A stretch of 59,709 bases of DNA from Nitrospirota bacterium (GTDB lineage: Bacteria; Nitrospirota; Nitrospiria; Nitrospirales; Nitrospiraceae): the NCBI GenBank assembly GCA_005877775.1, contig VBOJ01000076.1:1-59709 (forward strand), written 5' to 3'. Below, one piece after another: positions 59,111 through 59,709 of this stretch. Every line of letters begins with the position of its first letter. Positions within the stretch are counted from its first letter, which is position 1. A model generated the notes under the pieces. The model did no database searches and was not told the DNA's origin. It worked only from the letters and a program-made list of their open reading frames with translations. A program made the position numbers and the translations under genes.

Positions 59111-59659
59111 ATGAAACGAACGGTGGGAGTCCAGGCAAGCATCCTGACGCTTTTAATGGCGAGTAGCCTGGCTGTTTCTCTCGTGATCGCGGCCGATACC
59201 TCCCAAGAGAGAGCGGTCAAATACATCCTGGCGACAGTCCAAGCATTTCGGACTGTATATTCGAAAGCCATCGTTGAACATGTTCAGAAAGGGGGCGTCA
59301 GGCCTAGTGAAAATTGGCACAAAGATGATCATGCGATCATGCTGAATGCACAATTTGTGAAGGCGGCTGGCGCTGAGCTCAAAGACTTTGAATTGGGATT
59401 AATCGGGCTCACGCCGATCTACAAGTTCAACCTTCCCAAGACCCAGGCTGAAGCCGATGCCCTGAAAAAGATGATGGCCAGTCCGGACTTCAAGGTGCTC
59501 ACATTTGCCGACGGCAACCAGTTCAAAGGCCTTGCGGCGGACCATGCGATCGTCCAAGCCTGCGTGGATTGTCACAATAGCCACCCGAGTAGTCCAAGGA
59601 AGGATTTTAAGCAGGGTGATCTGATGGGCGCGATCGTAGTCAGGATTAATAATAAGTGA
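59111..59659 (+). CDS. DUF3365/Tll0287-like exported c-type cytochrome
   Basis: A 182-residue protein with signal peptide (SILTLLMASSLAVSLVIAAD) and a single haem-c motif CVDCH near residue 157. The pattern (VQAFRTVYSKAIVEHVQKGG, LKDFELGLIGLTPIYKFNLPKTQAEADALKKM, ADHAIVQACVDCHNSHPSSPRKDFKQGDLMGAIVVRI) matches the DUF3365/Tll0287-like haem domain family, which are periplasmic haem sensors or electron carriers. The redox partner is not visible. The window ends 50 bp later. Confidence 0.88.
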   Translation: MKRTVGVQASILTLLMASSLAVSLVIAADTSQERAVKYILATVQAFRTVYSKAIVEHVQKGGVRPSENWHKDDHAIMLNAQFVKAAGAELKDFELGLIGLTPIYKFNLPKTQAEADALKKMMASPDFKVLTFADGNQFKGLAADHAIVQACVDCHNSHPSSPRKDFKQGDLMGAIVVRINNK

Positions 59660-59709
59660 TAGTTAATCTTCCAAGGTAGAAGCTTGGATGTTTTTGCTAT
59701 TCCGCTGTC

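Overview
The window reads as chromosomal DNA of a Gram-negative, GC-rich bacterium, most likely a Nitrospirota member (Nitrospira-like). Evidence: a chlorite-dismutase/HemQ family protein, large numbers of PAS/MASE1/MEDS sensor kinases with stand-alone receivers, secreted TIG/YCF48 proteins, a molybdate uptake locus with outer-membrane barrels, and a recA-recX-alaS-ruvX-mltG operon. The taxonomic call is inference; no 16S gene is present. Nearly all genes are ordinary chromosomal genes. No prophage, CRISPR array or intact insertion sequence was seen.

Layout. (1) 0.4-10.3 kb, signalling island, almost all on the minus strand: PilZ protein, single-domain receivers, a MASE1-PAS hybrid kinase cut by an in-frame TAG, an XRE-receiver fusion, and a NarL-type pair with a MEDS-PAS kinase. 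A segment of about 700 bp carrying one receiver is duplicated here, and degenerate tRNA-Ser-like 3' ends lie beside the copies. (2) 10.6-18.9 kb, mixed metabolism and unknowns: DUF2779 nuclease-like protein, MATE exporter, a PanE-like dehydrogenase fused to a molybdopterin-oxidoreductase-like domain, a class III sirtuin, HAD hydrolase, DUF1284 protein, a receiver with a long helical tail and a 37-residue basic protein. (3) 19.1-29.1 kb, housekeeping on the plus strand: valS, nadC, birA, coaX, grpE-dnaK-(terminator)-dnaJ, rsmE. (4) 29.3-34.0 kb, exported proteins on the minus strand: YCF48-type propeller, five-TIG protein with repeated DGSCC motifs, and two tandem HEAT paralogues. (5) 34.1-44.6 kb, housekeeping on the minus strand: RidA, deoB, mltG, ruvX, alaS, recX, recA, thpR, cinA and one unknown exported protein. 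(6) 44.7-48.9 kb plus strand: HemQ-like protein, zinc ribbon, membrane protein, two unknowns, an OB-fold exported protein and tRNA-Met(CAT). (7) 48.9-49.3 kb: two exact tandem copies of a 178-bp, hairpin-rich, probably noncoding unit. (8) 49.6-58.9 kb, molybdate/tungstate locus: modA, modB, modC, a Mop/molbindin, several small exported proteins, two paralogous outer-membrane proteins flanking the transporter, a relic of a second modA, and an XRE plus PBP-like regulator divergent from a degenerate sigma-54-activator-like protein. The window ends with a DUF3365-type monohaem c-type cytochrome.

How they fit together. The mod locus would feed molybdenum (or tungsten) to cofactor-dependent enzymes; in nitrite-oxidising Nitrospira the molybdoenzyme nitrite oxidoreductase is the obvious consumer, which is inference from biology and not visible here. 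The most unusual features are a family of intergenic imperfect hairpins built from degenerate short repeated words (different words at each site, same architecture), the structured 178-bp tandem repeat, the amber-split hybrid kinase, the mosaic receiver duplication, the modA relic with duplicated porins, and the degenerate sigma-54-type AAA+ protein.
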